Shown here piece after piece: positions 5,956-6,888 of a DNA stretch of 6,888 nt (within the stretch, counting starts at the first letter, position 1; the number at the start of each line of letters is the position of its first letter). The position numbers and the translations under genes were made by a program. Location of the stretch: the NCBI GenBank assembly GCA_030754715.1, contig JASLZV010000097.1:1-6888 (forward strand). Direction: 5' to 3'. Origin of the DNA: Phycisphaerae bacterium. GTDB lineage: Bacteria > Planctomycetota > Phycisphaerae > SM23-33. Under the pieces are notes generated by a model, which did not search any database, was not told where the DNA came from, and was given only the letters and a program-made list of their open reading frames with translations.

Positions 5956-6888
5956 TTATTTGTGTTCATTGTGCCTGTCTACAGCCTTGGCGGCGGCTAG
6001 GGGATGGGCGCGGTCGTACACTTCCTTGAGGCGGCGGGTGGTCAGGTGCGTGTAGATCTGCGTGGTGGACAGACTTGCGTGGCCCAGCAATTCCTGCACG
6101 CATCTCAGATCAGCCCCGGCGTTGAGCATGTGTGTGGCGAAACTGTGACGCAGCGTGTGCGGGCTTACGTTGGGGTTGATACCGGCCGCCAGCAGATACT
6201 TGTCGAGTTTGCGGCGGACGCTCCGGGGTGAGATCCGCTTACCGTGCTTGTTGACAAACAGTGGCCCGGACTTGTCGGCTTGCTGCGTTTCAATATAGGT
6301 GTCGATGGCCTCCACGGCCTTGGAACCGATGGGGCACAGTCGCTCCTTCTTGCCCTTGCCGCGGATGCGGAGAACCTCGGAGAACTCGTCGAGGTCCTCG
6401 ATGTTCAGGGCGACCAGTTCGCTGATGCGTAGTCCGGCTGAATAGATGGTTTCCAGGATGGCCTTGTCGCGTGCGCCCAGAGGGGTGGTGGTGTCCGGGG
6501 CGGCCAACAGCGCATCGATCTGCTCGATGTCCAGGCACTTGGGCAGATGCTTGTCCTGGCGCGGGGTGCGGATGACCGAAACTGGAGAGGTATCCAACTT
6601 GCCGATTCGGACCAGGAATTTGTAGAGACTGCGCAAGGCGGCCAGTTTGCGTGCGATGGTAGCCTTCGACAGGCCGCTGTTTCGCAAGATGGCCAGAAAC
6701 GTGCGGATATCAAGCGGCTGCACTGCGAGAATGCGGCAGGTCAATTTGCCGGCAGGCCCTAAGGCGTTCGGTGCCGGCAGATCCTCGACGCTTATCTTGT
6801 CGGCATTGTGGTCGGCGGCCAAGAACCGGCAGAACTGCGTCAGGTCCGCCTGGTAGGAGCGGACAGTATGGGGGGAGAAATTCCGCTC
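5956..6888 (-). CDS. xerC: XerC-type tyrosine recombinase, 5' end beyond window
   Basis: This is a site-specific recombinase of the Xer family, which resolves chromosome dimers at dif. The reading frame continues without a stop to the right edge, and the outermost residues (ERNFSPHTVRSYQADLTQF) are the typical start of the core-binding domain. The true start is therefore beyond 6888, and the in-frame TTG at 6822 is not it. Counting visible residues from the edge, the catalytic set is complete: Arg154 (AGLRISEL), Lys178 (RGKGKKER), His244 and Arg247 (HTLRH), His270 (LLGHASLSTTQIY) and Tyr279. VQELLGH and VYDRAHP favour XerC over XerD. Between the first two core-binding helices, about 20 extra residues (roughly 35-57) are present compared with E. 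coli XerD. The gene converges on the radical SAM gene with a 54-base gap and no evident terminator. A phage or integron integrase is less likely. Confidence 0.93.
   Translation of the reverse strand, partial: ERNFSPHTVRSYQADLTQFCRFLAADHNADKISVEDLPAPNALGPAGKLTCRILAVQPLDIRTFLAILRNSGLSKATIARKLAALRSLYKFLVRIGKLDTSPVSVIRTPRQDKHLPKCLDIEQIDALLAAPDTTTPLGARDKAILETIYSAGLRISELVALNIEDLDEFSEVLRIRGKGKKERLCPIGSKAVEAIDTYIETQQADKSGPLFVNKHGKRISPRSVRRKLDKYLLAAGINPNVSPHTLRHSFATHMLNAGADLRCVQELLGHASLSTTQIYTHLTTRRLKEVYDRAHPLAAAKAVDRHNEHK

Noticed and set aside
6820..6822. TTG as the start codon of the recombinase
   Set aside because: The 22 upstream codons to the window edge encode the conserved start of the Xer core-binding domain, so the gene is cut by the edge.

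Overview
The window is high-GC bacterial DNA with ordinary bacterial gene density. Several features suggest a planctomycete or relative (Phycisphaerae-like): a large secreted protein of a type common in that group, a short RRM protein, and an hpt gene whose PPi loop reads LTG. This placement is an inference from style and could be wrong.

Layout from left to right: the 3' end of an unrecognised plus-strand gene (1-142); a convergent minus-strand gene for a 661-residue secreted protein of unknown function (245-2230, GTG start); a 317-base divergent intergenic region with a candidate promoter and three tandem heptamers; a plus-strand two-gene operon of hpt (hypoxanthine phosphoribosyltransferase, 2548-3135) and a bacterial PH-domain membrane protein (3132-3668), joined by an ATGA overlap; a convergent gap with a hairpin; a minus-strand gene for an 82-residue single-RRM RNA-binding protein (3831-4079); a 391-base divergent region with several dyads; a plus-strand gene for a cobalamin-binding-type radical SAM enzyme (4471-5901); and, convergent with it, a minus-strand XerC-type tyrosine recombinase whose 5' end runs off the right edge (5956-6888).

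The genes do not form one pathway. The only clear co-transcribed pair is hpt with the PH-domain gene. The radical SAM gene stands alone with no partner to reveal its substrate. Hpt (purine salvage), XerC (chromosome dimer resolution) and the RRM protein (RNA binding) are probably housekeeping functions.

I found no convincing new multi-gene system. The observations most worth checking are non-coding: the leader of the RRM gene holds a hairpin that would close with a GCAA tetraloop in RNA, plus two 13-bp dyads, one of them inside an unusually long promoter-like spacer. The orphan radical SAM enzyme is the most interesting protein.
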